Part shown: one piece after another, positions 11,015 through 23,303 of the stretch
Layout: every line of letters starts with the position of its first letter
How positions within the stretch are numbered: position 1 is the stretch's first letter
DNA from: Saccoglossus kowalevskii
Taxonomy: Eukaryota > Hemichordata > Enteropneusta > Harrimaniidae
Assembly (NCBI RefSeq): GCF_000003605.2
Contig: NW_003150096.1
Span: forward strand, 1 to 64,000
Length of the DNA stretch: 64,000 nt
Direction of reading: 5' to 3'
Notes under the pieces: model-generated
The model's database searches: none
Seen by the model: the letters and a program-made list of their open reading frames with translations, nothing else
What the model was told of the DNA's origin: nothing
Program-made: the position numbers and the translations under genes

Positions 11015-11961
11015 ATGGCTATTTACGAAATATTAGGTGACATTTTCGAACTTTTAGCTCTGGGACGTGTTAATATGATATCACAGGTAACTATCCCGAG
11101 TAAATCTACCAACTTTGCAATCGCTTTTTACAACTTTGTAAGCAGTTTGTCGCCGATTTCTCGGTTCGTTATTGTGATAACCAGCTTATATGTGAGGCAT
11201 TTTCGAGATATTCACTTAACATTTTCCAAATTTAACTGCGGGGTCGTCATGCCAATGACTTAGGTTAATTACAGGATCAACGCCGTCAACATTTCAATAA
11301 TTTGTTTGCTACTTTGCACGCTGTGTTCTAACATGTTACAGTCTGTTCTTGTGAACATATATAGGCTGCTTTCAACTGGCTTTTATTAAATTTGTCGACT
11401 TTACAACTGCGCGTTTCAACATGCCAACAACTTAGGTCATATATACCAATACATCTACCAACATTTCTATCATTTTGCACAACTTTGCAATCATTTTGAA
11501 CAACTTTGCACGTTGTGTTAACAGCTTAAAACCCATTTCGTGCCGACAGCATCAACAACTTGTTCTTGAAAATTAGAAGAGATTTTAAAACTTTGCATTA
11601 ATTAAAAAAAATACGAAAACTTCACGATTCTCTAATGTAAATGAGTGGCATCACAGTTAGGAAGAATGCAAAAACGTTGCCTATATCATTTCCATTTGCG
11701 TGATGTAACAAAAAGAAAAAAACATCCAACAACTTTTTTATTTAGGGAGTCTCCCGTGCAAGTACTAAACACGACCGATTGTGCTTTACTTTAGACATTG
11801 TTCGGTCAACTAACCACACGGCTGATTGGACTATTTAAATTTGAGCCGAATTGACGGCCATTTCTTGTTTTGAATGTTCTAAAATTGATATCGCTGGCAC
11901 AAGTACATTCTAATATTGACCTATGACCTCCTCATATCTCGAGTAACACTTCGCTAATTTA
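11015..11961 (+). repeat. Satellite unit 12, O type
   Basis: A 947-bp unit. The head has TTTTAGCTCTGGG and CGTTATTGTG. It keeps the TAACATGTTA dyad. The tail has CCCGTGCAAGTACTAAACACG, a variant found again near 61070. Confidence 0.95.
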
Positions 11962-12909
11962 ATGGCTATTTACGAAATATTAGGTGACATTTTCGAACTT
12001 TTAACTATGGAACGTGTTAATATGATATCACAGGTAACTATCCCGAGTGAATCTATCAACTTTGCAATCGCTTTTTACAACTTTGTAAGCAGTTTGTCGC
12101 CGATTTCTCGGTTCGCTATTGTGATAACCAGCTTATATGTGAGGCATTTTCAAGATATTCACTTAACATTTTCCAAATTTAAATGCGGGGTCGTCATGCC
12201 AATGACTTAGGTTAAATACACAATCAACGCCGTCAACATTTCAATAATTTGTTTGCTACTTTGCACGCAGTGTTCTAACATGTTACAGTCTGTTCTTGTG
12301 AACATATATAGGCTGCTTTCAACTGGCTTTTATTAAATTTGTCGACTTCACAACTGCGCGTTTCTATATGCCATCAACTTAGGTCATATATAACAATACA
12401 TCTACCAACATTTCTATCATTTTGCACAACTTTGCAATCACTTTGAACAACTTTGCACGTTGTGTTAACAGCTTAAAACCCATTACGTGCCGACAGCATC
12501 AACAACTTGTTCTGGACAATTAGAAGGGATTTTAAAACTTTGCATTAATTAAAAAAAACGAAAACTTCACGATTCTCTAATATAAATGAGTGGCACCACA
12601 GTTAGGAAGAATGCAAAAACGTTGCCTATATCATTTCCATTTGCGTGATGTAACAAAATGAGAAAAACATCCAACAACTTTTTTTTTATTTAGGGAGTCT
12701 CCCATGCAAGTACTAACCACGACCGATTGTGCTTTGCTTTAGACATTGTTCCCTCACCTAACCACACGGCTGCATGAATTATTTAAATTTTAGCCGAATT
12801 GACGGCTATTTCTTGTTTTGAATGTTCGAAAATTGATATCGCTGGCACAAGTACATTCTAATATTGACCTATGACCTCCTCATATCTCGAATAACACTTC
12901 GCTAATTTA
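11962..12909 (+). repeat. Satellite unit 13, O type (partner of unit 66)
   Basis: A 948-bp unit. The head has CTATGGAACG, TTTTCAAGAT and TTTAAATGCGG together. This trio is repeated only in the last unit of the window, at 63595, which marks a copy about 51.6 kb away. Confidence 0.95.
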
Positions 12910-13857
12910 ATGGCTATTTACGAAATATAAGGTGACATTTTCGAACTTTTAACTATGGGACGTGTTAATATGATATCACAGGTAACTATCCCGAGTGAAT
13001 CTATCAACTTTGCAATCGCTTTTTACAACTTTGTAAGCAGTTTGTCGCCGATTTCTCGGTTCGCTATTGTGATAACCAGCTTATATGTGAGGCATTTTCG
13101 AGTTATTCACTTAACATTTTCCAAATTTAACTGCGGGGTCGTCATGCCAATGACTTAGGTTAATTACACGATCAACGCCGTCAACATTTCAATAATTTGT
13201 TTGCTACTTTGCACGCTGTGTTCTAACATTTTACAGTCTGTTCTTGTGAACATATATAAGCTGCTTTCAACTGGCTTTTATTAAATTTGTCGACTTCACA
13301 ACAGCGCGTTTCTATATGCCAACAACGTAGGTCATATATACAAATACATCTACCAACATTTCTATCATTTTGCACAACTTTGCAATCACTTTGAACAACT
13401 TTGCACGTTGTGTTAACAGCTTAAAACCCATTACGTGCCGACAGCATCAACAACTTGTTATGGAAAATTAGAAGAGATTTTAAAACTTTGCATTAATTAA
13501 AATAAATACGAAAATTTCACGATTCTCTAATATAAATGAGTGGCACCACAGTTAGAAAGAATACAAAAACGTTGCATACATCATTTCCATTTGCGTGATG
13601 TAACAAAAAGAAAAAAAACATCCAACAATTTTTTTATTTAGGGAGTCTCCTATGCAAGTACTAACCACGACCGATTGTACTTTACTTTAGACATTGTTCG
13701 GTCACCTAACCACACGGCTGCATGGATTATTTAAATTTGAGCCGAATTGACGGCTATTTCTTGTTTTGAATGTTCTAAAATTGATATCGCTGGCACAAGT
13801 ACATTCTAATATTGACCAATGACCTCCTCGTATCTCGAATAACACTTCGCTAATTTA
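12910..13857 (+). repeat. Satellite unit 14, O type (partner of unit 65b/66 region)
   Basis: A 948-bp unit with GAAATATAAGG, an early stop in the 82-codon frame. It carries CGAGTTATTC, ATATATAAGCTG, TTGTTATGGAAAATT, TTAAAATAAATACG and GCATACATC, a set repeated at 62645-63594. Confidence 0.95.
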
Positions 13858-14808
13858 ATGGCTATTTACGAAATATAAGGTGACATTTTCGAACTTTTAA
13901 CTATGGGACGTGTTAATATGATATCACAGGTAACTATCCCGAGTGAATCTATCAACTTTGCAATCGCTTTTTACAACTTTGTAAGCAGTTTGTCGCCGAT
14001 TTCTCGGTTCGCTATTGTGATAACCAGCTTATATATGAGGCATTTTCGAGATATTCACTTAACATTTTCCAAATTTAACTGCGGGGTTGTCATGCCAATG
14101 ACTTAGGTTAAATACACGGTCAACGCCGTCAACATTTCAATAATTTGTTTGCTACTTTGCACGCTGTGTTCTAACATTTTACAGTCTGTTCTTGTGAACT
14201 TATATAGGCTGCTTTCAACTGGCTTTTATTAAATTTGTCGACTTCACAACTGCGCGTTTCTATATGCCAACAACTTAGGTCATATATACCAATACATCAA
14301 CCAACATTTCTATCATTTTGCACAACTTTGCAATCACTTTGAACAACTTTGTACGTTGTGTTAACAGCTTAAAAACTATTACGTGCCGACAGCATCAACA
14401 ACTTGTTCTGGAAAATTAGAAGAGATTTTAAAACTTTGCATTAATTAAAAAAAATACGAAAATTTCACGATTCTCTAATATAAATGAGTGGCACTACAGT
14501 TAGAAAGAAAACAAAAACGTTGCATATATCATTTCCATTTGCGTGATGTAACAAAAAGAAAAAAAAAACATCCAACAATTTTTTTTATTTAGGGAGTCTC
14601 CTATGCAAGTACTAACCACGACCGATTGTGCTTTACTTTAGACATTGTTCGGTCACCTAACCACACGGCTGCATGGATTATTTAAAATTGAGCCGAATTG
14701 ACGGCTATTTCTTGTTTTGAATGTTCTAAAATTGATATCGCTGGCACAAGTACATTCTAATATTGACCTATGACCTTCTCATATCTCGAGTAACACTTCG
14801 CTAATTTA
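13858..14808 (+). repeat. Satellite unit 15, O type
   Basis: A 951-bp unit with the same GAAATATAAGG stop as unit 14. The head has TATATATGAGGC. The tail has GGCACTACAGTTAGAAAGAAAAC, shared with unit 16. Confidence 0.95.
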
Positions 14809-15756
14809 ATGGCTGTTTACGAAATATTAGGTGACATTTTCGAACTTTTAACTATGGGACGTGTTAATATGATATCACAGGTAACTATCGCGAGTGAATC
14901 TACCAACTTTGCAATCGCTTTTTACAACTTTGTATCAGTTTGTCGCCAATTTCTCGGTTCGCTATTGTGATAACCAGCTTATATGTGAGGCATTTTCGAG
15001 ATATTCACTTAACATTTTCCAAATTTAACTGCGGGGTCGTCATGCCAATGACTTAGGTTAAATTCACGATTAACGCCATCAACATTTCAATAATTTGTTT
15101 GCTACTTTGCACGCTGTGTTGTAACATTTTACAGTCTGTTCTTGTGAACATATATAGGCTGCTTTCAACTGGCTTTTATTAAATTTGTCGACTTCACAAC
15201 TGCGCGTTTCTATATGCCATCAACTTAGGTCATATATAACAATACATCTACCAACATTTCTATCATTTTGCACAACTTTGCAATCACTTTGAACAACTTT
15301 GCACGTTGTGTTAACAGCTTAAAAACTATTACGTGCCGACAGCATCAACAACTTGTTCTGGAAAATTAGAAGAGATTTTAAAACTTTGCATTAATTAAAA
15401 AAAATACGAAAATTTCACGATTTTCTAATATAAATGAGTGACACTACAGTTAGAAAGAAAACAAAATCGTTGCATATATCATTTCCATTTGCGTGATGTA
15501 ACAAAAAGAAAAAAAAACATCCAACATTTTTTTTATTTAGGGAGTCTCCTATGCAAGTACTAACCACGACCGATTGTGCTTTACTTTAGACATTGTTCGG
15601 TCACCTAACCACACGGCTGCATGGATTATTTAAAATTGAGCAGAATTGACGGCTATTTCTTGTTTTGAATGTTCTAAAATTGATATCGCTGGCACAAGTA
15701 CATTCTAATATTGACCTATGACCTCCTCATATCTCGAGTAACACTTCGCTAATTTA
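14809..15756 (+). repeat. Satellite unit 16, O type
   Basis: A 948-bp unit. The head has ATCGCGAGTGAATC and a one-base loss (TTTGTATCAGTTTG) that shifts the 82-codon frame. Unit 17 and the units at 60329 and 61279 share the one-base loss. Confidence 0.95.
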
Positions 15757-16701
15757 ATGGCTATTTACGAAATATTAGGTGACATTTTCGAACTTTTAAC
15801 TATGGGACGTGTTAATATGATATCACAGGTAACTATCGCGAGTGAATCTACCAACTTTGCAATCGCTTTTTACAACTTTGTATCAGTTTGTCGCCAATTT
15901 CTCGGTTCGCTATTGTGATAACCAGCTTATATGTGAGGCATTTTCGAGATATTCACTTAACATTTTCCAAATTTAACTGCGGGGTCGTCATGCCAATGAC
16001 TTAGGTTAAATTAACGATTAACGCCATCAACATTTCAATAATTTGTTTGCTACTTTGCACGCTGTGTTCTAACATTTTACGTCTGTTCTTGTGAACATAT
16101 ATAGGCTGCTTTCAACTGGCTTTTATTAAATTTGTCGACTTTACAACTGCGCGTTTCGACATGCCTACAACTTAGGTCATATATACAAATACATCTACCA
16201 TCATTGCTATCCCTTTGCACAACTTTGCAATCACTTTGAACAACTTTGCACGTTGTGTTAACAGCTTAAAAACTATTACGTGCCGACAGCATCAACAACT
16301 TGTTCTGGAAAATTAGAAGGGATTTTAAAACTTTGCATTAATTAAAAAAATACGAAAACTTCACGATTCTCTATTATAAATGAGTGGCATCACAGTTCGG
16401 AAGAATGCAAAAACGTTGCCTATATCATTTCCATTTGCGTGATGTAACAAAATGAAAAAAACATCCAACAACTTTTTTTATTTAGGGAGTCTCCCATGCA
16501 AGCACTAACCACGACCGATTGTGCTTTACTTTAGACATTGTTCCCCCACCTAACCACACGGCTGCATGAATTATTTAAATTTGAGCCGAATTGACGGCTA
16601 TTTCTTGTTTTGAATGTTCTAAAATTGATATCGCTGGCACAAGTACATTCTAATATTGACCTATGACCTCCTCATATCTCGAATAACACTTCGCTAATTT
16701 A
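15757..16701 (+). repeat. Satellite unit 17, O type
   Basis: A 945-bp unit whose head matches unit 16. After the ORF it carries ATTTTACGTCTG (two bases lost) and TTTCGACATGCCTAC. This pair is also found near 30260, 60650 and 62020. The tail has GTTCCCCCACC, repeated near 62490. Confidence 0.95.
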
Positions 16702-17645
16702 ATGGCTATTTACGAAATATAAGGTGACATTTTCGAACTTTTAACTATGGGACGTGTTAATATGATATCACAGGTAACTATCCCGAGTGAATCTATCAAC
16801 TTTGCAATCGCTTTTTACAACTTTGTAAGCAGTTTGTCGCCGATTTCTCGGTTCGCTATTGTGATAACCAGCTTATATGTGAGGCATTTTCGAGATATTC
16901 ACTTAACATTTTCCAAATTTAAATGCGGGGTCGTCATGCCAATGACTTAGGTTAAATACACAATCAACGCCGTCAACATTTCAATAATTTGTTTGCTACT
17001 TTGCACGCAGTGTTCTAACATGTTACAGTCTGTTCTTGTGAACATATATAGGCTGCTTTCAACTGGCTTTTATTAAATTTGTCGACTTCACAACTGCGCG
17101 TTTCTATATGCCAACAACTTAGGTCATATATACCAAATACATCTACCAACATTTCTATCATTTTGCACAACTTTGCAATCACTTTGAACAACTTTGCACG
17201 TTGTTTTAACAGCTTAAAACCCATTACGTGCAGACAGCATCAACAACTTGTTCTTGAAAATTAGAAGAGATTTTAAAACTTTGCATTAATTAAAAAAAAC
17301 GAAAACTTCACCATTCTCTAATATAAATGAGTGGCACCACAGTTAGAAAGAATACAAAAACGTTGCCTATATCATTTCCATTTGCGTAATGTAACAAAAA
17401 AAAAACATCCAACAACTTTTTTTATTTAGGGAGTCTCCCATGCAAATACTAACCACGACCGATTGTGCTTTACTTTAGACATTGTTCTGTCACCTAACCA
17501 CACGGCTGCCTGGACTATTTAAATTTGAGCCGAATTGACGGCTATTTTTTGTTTTGAATGTTCTAAAATTGATATCGCTGGCACAAGTACATTCTAATAT
17601 TGACCTATGACCTCCTCATAACTCGAGTAACACTTCGCTAATTTA
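16702..17645 (+). repeat. Satellite unit 18, O type, leads into an N head
   Basis: A 944-bp unit with the GAAATATAAGG stop and TTTAAATGCGG. Its tail is divergent but finishes ATTGACC and ATAACTCGAG, so it joins the N head of unit 19. The old/young boundary lies near 17590. Confidence 0.94.
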
Positions 17646-18592
17646 ATGGCTAATTACGAAATATTAGGTGACATTTTCGAACTTTTAACTATGGGACGTG
17701 TTAATATGATATCACAGGTAACTATCCCGAGTGAATCTATGAACTTTGCAATCGCTTTTTACAACTTTGTAAGCAGTTTGTCGCCGATTTCTAGGTTCGC
17801 TATTGTGATAACCAGCTTATATGTGAGGCATTTTCGAGATATTCACTTAACATTTTCCAAATTTAACTGCGGGGTCGTCATGCCAATGACTTAGGTTAAA
17901 TACACGATCAACGCCGTCAACATTTCAATAATTTGTTTGCTACTTTGCACGCTGTGTTCTAACATGTTACAGTCTGTTCTTGTGAACAAATATAGGCTGC
18001 TTTCAACTGGCTTTTATTAAATTTGTCGACTTTACAACTGCGCGTTTCAACATGCCAACAACGTAGGTCATATATACCAATACATCTACCAACATTTCTA
18101 TCATTTTGCACAACTTTGCAATCACTTTGAACAACTTTGCACGTTGTGTTAACAGCTTAAAACCCATTACGTGCCGACAGCATCAACAACTTGTTCTTGA
18201 AAATTAGAAGGGATTTTAAAACTTTGCATTAATTAAAAAAATACGAAAACTTCATGATTCTCTACTATAAATGAATGGCATCACAGTTAGAAAGAATGCA
18301 AAAACGTTGCATATATCATTTCCATTTGCGTGAAGAAACAAAAAGAAAAAAAACATCCAACAACTCTTTTATTCAGGGAGTCTCCCATGCAAGTACTAAC
18401 CACGACCGATTGTGCTTTACTTTAGACATTGTTCGGTCACCTAACCATACGGCTGCGTGGATTATTTAAATTTGAGCCGAATTGACGGCTATTTCTTGTT
18501 TTGAATGTTCTAAAATTGATATCGCTGGCACAAGTACATTCTAATATTGTCCTATGACCTCCTCATATCTCGAGTAACACTTCGCTAATTTA
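17646..18592 (+). repeat. Satellite unit 19, N head / T1 tail
   Basis: A 947-bp homogenised unit, nearly the same as unit 1, with both short frames intact. It carries GATTTCTAGG, a private change shared with unit 60. It opens a dimer with unit 20. Confidence 0.96.
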
Positions 18593-19537
18593 ATGGCTAT
18601 TTACGAAATATTAGGTGACATTTTCGAACTTTTAACTATGGGACGTGTTAATATGATATCACAGGTAACTATCACGAGTAAATCTATCAACTTTGCAATC
18701 GCTTTTTACAACTTTGTAAGCAGTTTGTCGCCGATTTCACGGTTCGCTATTGTGATAACCAGCTTATATGTGAGGCATTTTCGAGATATTCACTTAACAT
18801 TTTCCAAATTTAACTGCGGGGTCGTCATGCCAATGACTTAGGTTAAATACACGATCAACGCCTTCAACATTTCAATAATTTGTTTGCTACTTTGCACGCA
18901 GTGTTCTAACATGTTACAGTCTGTTCTTGTGAACATATATAGGCTGCTTTCAACTGGCTTTTATTAAATTTGTCGACTTTACAACTGCGCGTTTCAACAT
19001 GCCAACAACTTAGGTCATATATACCAATACATCTACCAACATTTCTATCATTTGCACAACTGTGCAATCACTTTGAACAACTTTGCACGTTGTGTTAACA
19101 GCTAAACCCATTACGTGCCGACAGCATCAACAACTTGTTCTTGAAAATTAGAAAGAGATTTAAAACTTTTGCATTAATTAAAAAAATACGAAATCTTCAC
19201 GATTCTCCAATATAAATGAGTGGCATCACAGTTAGGAAGAATGCAAAAACGTTGCCTATATCATTTCCATTTGCGTGATGTAACAAAAAGAAAAAAATAT
19301 TCAACAACTTTTTTTATTTAGGGAGCCTCCCGTCCAAGTACTAACCACGACCGATTGTGCTTTACTTTAGACATTGTTCGGTCACCTAACCACACGTCAG
19401 CATGGATTATTTAAATTTGAACCGAATTGACGGCAATTTCTTGTTTTGAATGTTCTAAAATTGATATCGCTGGCACAAGTACATTCTAATATTGACCTAT
19501 GACCTCCTCATATCTCGAGTAACACTTCGCTAATTTA
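18593..19537 (+). repeat. Satellite unit 20, I head / O tail (chimera)
   Basis: A 945-bp unit. The I head and following 450 bp match unit 2. From about 19100 small losses (CAGCTAAACCC) and older variants (GAGTGGC, CCTCCCGTCC) take over, so the exchange point lies near 19090. Confidence 0.95.
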
Positions 19538-20474
19538 ATGGCTATTTACGAAATATTAGGTGACATTTTCGAACTTTTAACTATGGGACGTGTTAAGATG
19601 ATATCACAGGTAACTATCCCGAGTAAATCCACCAACTTTGCAATCGCTTTTTACAACTTTGTAAGCAGTTTGTCGCCGATTTCTCGGTTCGTTATTGTGA
19701 TAACCAGCTTATATGTGAGGCATTTTCGAGATATTCACTTAACATTTTCCAAATTTAACTGCGGGGTCGTCATGCCAATGACTTAGGTTAAATACACGAT
19801 CAACGCCGTCAACATTTCAATAATTTGTTTGCTGTGTTCTAACATTTTACAGTCTGTTTTTGTGAACATATATAGGCTGCTTTCAACTGGCTTTCATTAA
19901 ATTTGTCGACTTCACAAATGAGCGTTTCAACATGCCAACAACTTAGGTCATATATACAAATACATCTATCATCATTGCTATCTCTTTGCGCAACTTTGCA
20001 ATCACTTTGAACAACTTTGCACGTTGTGTTAACAGCTTAAAAACTATTACGTGCCGACAGCATCAACAACTTGTTCTGGAAAATTAGAAGGGATTTTAAA
20101 ACTTTGCATTAATTAAAAAAATACGAAAACTTCACGATTCTCTATTATAAATGAGTGGCATCACAGTTACGAAGAATGCAAACACGTTGCCTATATCATT
20201 TCCATTTGCGTGATGTAACAAAAAGAAAAAAAAAACATCCAACAACTTTTTTATTCAGGGAGTCTCCTATGCAAGTACTAACCACGACCGATTGTGCTTT
20301 ACTTTAGACATTGCTCGGTCACCTAACAACACGGCTGCATGGATTATTTAAATTTGAGCCGAATTGACAGCTATTTCTTGTTTTGAATGTTCTAAAATTG
20401 ATATCGCTGGCACAAGTACATTCTAGAATTGACCTATGACCTCCTCATATCTCCAGTAACACTTTGCTAATTTA
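19538..20474 (+). repeat. Satellite unit 21, O type with 12-bp deletion
   Basis: A 937-bp unit. The 12-bp loss is at about 19833. It has GTTAAGATG and AAATCCACC in the head. From there to unit 24 the order of variants resembles 5369-9123. Confidence 0.95.
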
Positions 20475-21420
20475 ATGGCTATTTACGAAACATTAGGTGA
20501 CATTTTCTAACTTTTAGCTATGGGACGTGTTAATATGATATCACAGGTAACTATCCCGAGTAAATCTACCAACTTTGCAATCGCTTTTTACAACTTTGTA
20601 AGCAGTTTGTCGCCGATTTCTCGGTTCGTTATTGTGATAACCAGCTTATATGTGAGGCATTTTCGAGATATTCACTGAACATTTTCCAACTTTAACTGCG
20701 GGGTCGTCATGCCAATGACTTAGGTTAAATACACGATCAACGCCGTCAACATTTCAATAATTTGTTTGATACTTTGCACGCTGTGTTCTAACATTTTACA
20801 GTCTGTTCTTGTGAACATATATAGGCTGCTTTCATCTGGCTTTTATTAAATTTGTCAACTTTACAACTGCGCGTTTCAATATGCCAACAACTTAGGTCAT
20901 ATATACAAATACATCTACCATCATTGCTATCCCTTTGCACAACTTTGCAATCACTTTGAACAACTTTGCACGTTGTGTTAATAGCTTAAACACCATTACG
21001 TGCCGACAGCATCAACAACTTGTTCTTGAAAATTAGAAGGAATTTTAAAACATTGCATTAATTAAAAAAATACGAAAACTTCACGATTCACTACTATAAA
21101 TGAATGGCACCACAGTTAGAAAGAATGCAAAAACGTTGCTTATATCATTTCCATTTGCGTGATGTAACAAAAAGAAAAAAACATCCAACGAATTTATTAT
21201 TTAGGGAGTCTCCCATGCAAGTACTAACCACGACCGATTGTGCTTTACTTTAGATAGCGGTCGGTCACCTAACCACACGACTGCATGGATTATTTAAATT
21301 TGAGCCGAATTGACAGCTATTTCTTGTTTTGAATGTTCTAAAATTGATATCGCTGGCGCAAGTACATTCTAGAATTGACCTATGACCTCCTCATATCTCC
21401 AGTATCACTTCGCTAATTTA
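20475..21420 (+). repeat. Satellite unit 22, O type
   Basis: A 946-bp unit with the early TTCTAAC stop seen in units 7 and 8. It has ATTCACTGAAC (shared with unit 30) and GTCAACTT in place of the GTCGAC site near 20857. The tail ends ATCTCCAGTATCAC, which lets an upstream ATG at 21382 read into the next unit's frame. Confidence 0.95.
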
Positions 21421-22356
21421 ATGGCTATTTACGAAATATTAGGTGACATTTTCGAACTTTTAACTATGGGACGTGTTAATATGATATCACAGGTAACAAT
21501 CCCGAGTGAATCTACCAACTTTGCAATCGCTTTTTACAACTTTGTAAGCAGTTTGTCGCCGATTTCTCGGTTCGCTATTGTGATAACCAGCTTATATGCG
21601 AGGCATTTTCGAGATATTCACTTAACATTTTCCAAATTTAACTGCGGGGTCGTCATGCCAATGACTTAGGTTAAATACACGATCAACGCCGTCAACATTT
21701 CAATAATTTGTTTGCTGTGTTCTAACATTTTACAGTCTGTTTTTGTGAACATATATAGGCTGCTTTCATCTGGCTTTTATTAAATTTGTCAACTTAACAA
21801 CTGCGCGTTTCAATATGCCAACAACTTAGGTCATATATACAAATACATCCACCATCATTGCTATCCCTTTGCACAACTTTGCAATCACTTTGAACAACTT
21901 TGCACGTTGTGTTAATAGCTTAAACACCATTACGTGCCGACAGCATCAACAACTTGTTCTTGAAAATTAGAAGGGATTTTAAAACATTGCATTAATTAAA
22001 AAAAATACGAAAACTTCACGATTCACTACTATAAATGAGTGGCACCACAGTTAGAAAGAATGCAAAAACGTTGCTTATATCATTTGCATTTGCGTGATGT
22101 AACAAAAAGAAAAAAACAACCAACGAATTTATTATTTAGGGAGTCTCCCATGCAAGTACTAACCACGACCGATTGTGCTTTACTTTAGATAGTGGTCGGT
22201 CACCTAACCACACGGCTGCATGGATTATTTAAATTTGAGCCGAATTGACGGCTATTTCTGGTTTTGAATGTTCTAAAATTGTTATCGGTGGCACTAGTAC
22301 ATTCTAGAATTGACCTATGACCTTTTCATATTTCGAGTAAACATTTCGCTAATTTA
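21421..22356 (+). repeat. Satellite unit 23, O type with 12-bp deletion
   Basis: A 936-bp unit with the 12-bp loss at about 21715. The ORF is intact and extended upstream to 21382 by loss of a stop. The second half matches unit 9 (TTAGATAGTGGTCGG, TTATCGGTGGCAC). The GTCGAC site is GTCAAC here. Confidence 0.95.
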
Positions 22357-23303
22357 ACGGCTGTTTATGAAATATTTATTGAAATTTTCGAACTTTTAAC
22401 TATGGGACGTGTTAATATGATATCACAGGTAACTATCACGAGTAAATCTATCAACTTTGCAATCGCTTTTTACAACTTTGTAAGCAGTTTGTCGCCGATT
22501 TCACGGTTCGCTATTGTGATAACCAGCTTATATGTGAGGCATTTTCGAGATATTCACTTAACATTTTCCAAATTTAACTGCGGGGTCGTCATGCCAATGA
22601 CTTAGGTTAAATACACGATCAACGCCTTCAACATTTCAATAATTTGTTTGCTACTTTGCACGCAGTGTTCTAACATGTTACAGTCTGTTCTTGTGAACAT
22701 ATATAGGCTGCTTTCAACTGGCTTTTATTAAATTTGTCGACTTTACAACTGCGCGTTTCAACATGCCAACAACTTAGGTCATATATACCAATACATCTAC
22801 CAACATTTCTATCATTTTGCACAACTGTGCAATCACTTTGAACAACTTTGCACGTTGTGTTAACAGCTTAAAACCCATTACGTGCCGACAGCATCAACAA
22901 CTTGTTCTGGAAAATTAGAAGGGATTTTAAAACTTTGCATTAATTAAAAAAATACGAAAACTTCACGATTCTCTACTATAAATGAATGGCATCACAGTTA
23001 GAAAGAATGCAAAAACGTTGCCTATATCATTTCCATTTGCGTAATGAAACAAAAAGAAAGAAAACATCCAACAACTCTTTTATTTAGGGAGTCTCCCATG
23101 CAAGTACTAACCACAACCGATTGTGCTTTACTTCAGACATTGTTCGGACACCTAACCACACGGCTGCATGGATTATTTAAATTTGAGCCGAATTGACGGC
23201 TATTTCTTGTTTTGAATGTTCTAAAATTGATATCGCTGGCACAAGTACATTCTAATATTGACCTATGACCTCCTCATAACTCGAGTAACACTTCGCTAAT
23301 TTA
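22357..23303 (+). repeat. Satellite unit 24, chimera of O start and I core, T2 tail
   Basis: A 947-bp unit. The first ~35 bp are the rare ACGGCTGTTTATG / TTTATTG form of units 9-10. By 22437 it reads CACGAGTAAATCTATC and is a full I unit. The exchange point lies between about 22391 and 22436. The tail is T2. Confidence 0.95.

Larger units (their letters stand above)
4060..17590 (+). repeat. Divergent block of O units
   Basis: From the tail of unit 4 to the tail of unit 18, units differ by many substitutions and short length changes, including the 12-bp deletion class, the ACG-anchor class and the TATAAGG class. Length varies from 934 to 951 bp. Confidence 0.85.

Noticed and set aside
17015-17224. 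Open frames on the minus strand (also near 24522-24716, 30259-30480, 31284-31493)
   Set aside because: They are read backwards across the B/C sub-repeats, occur only in a few units where chance changes removed stops, and are not kept in sister units.
21382-21669. N-terminally extended ORFs of 95 and 97 codons (also 34719-35012)
   Set aside because: The extension comes from one altered or missing base just before the anchor in single units; it is not a longer gene.
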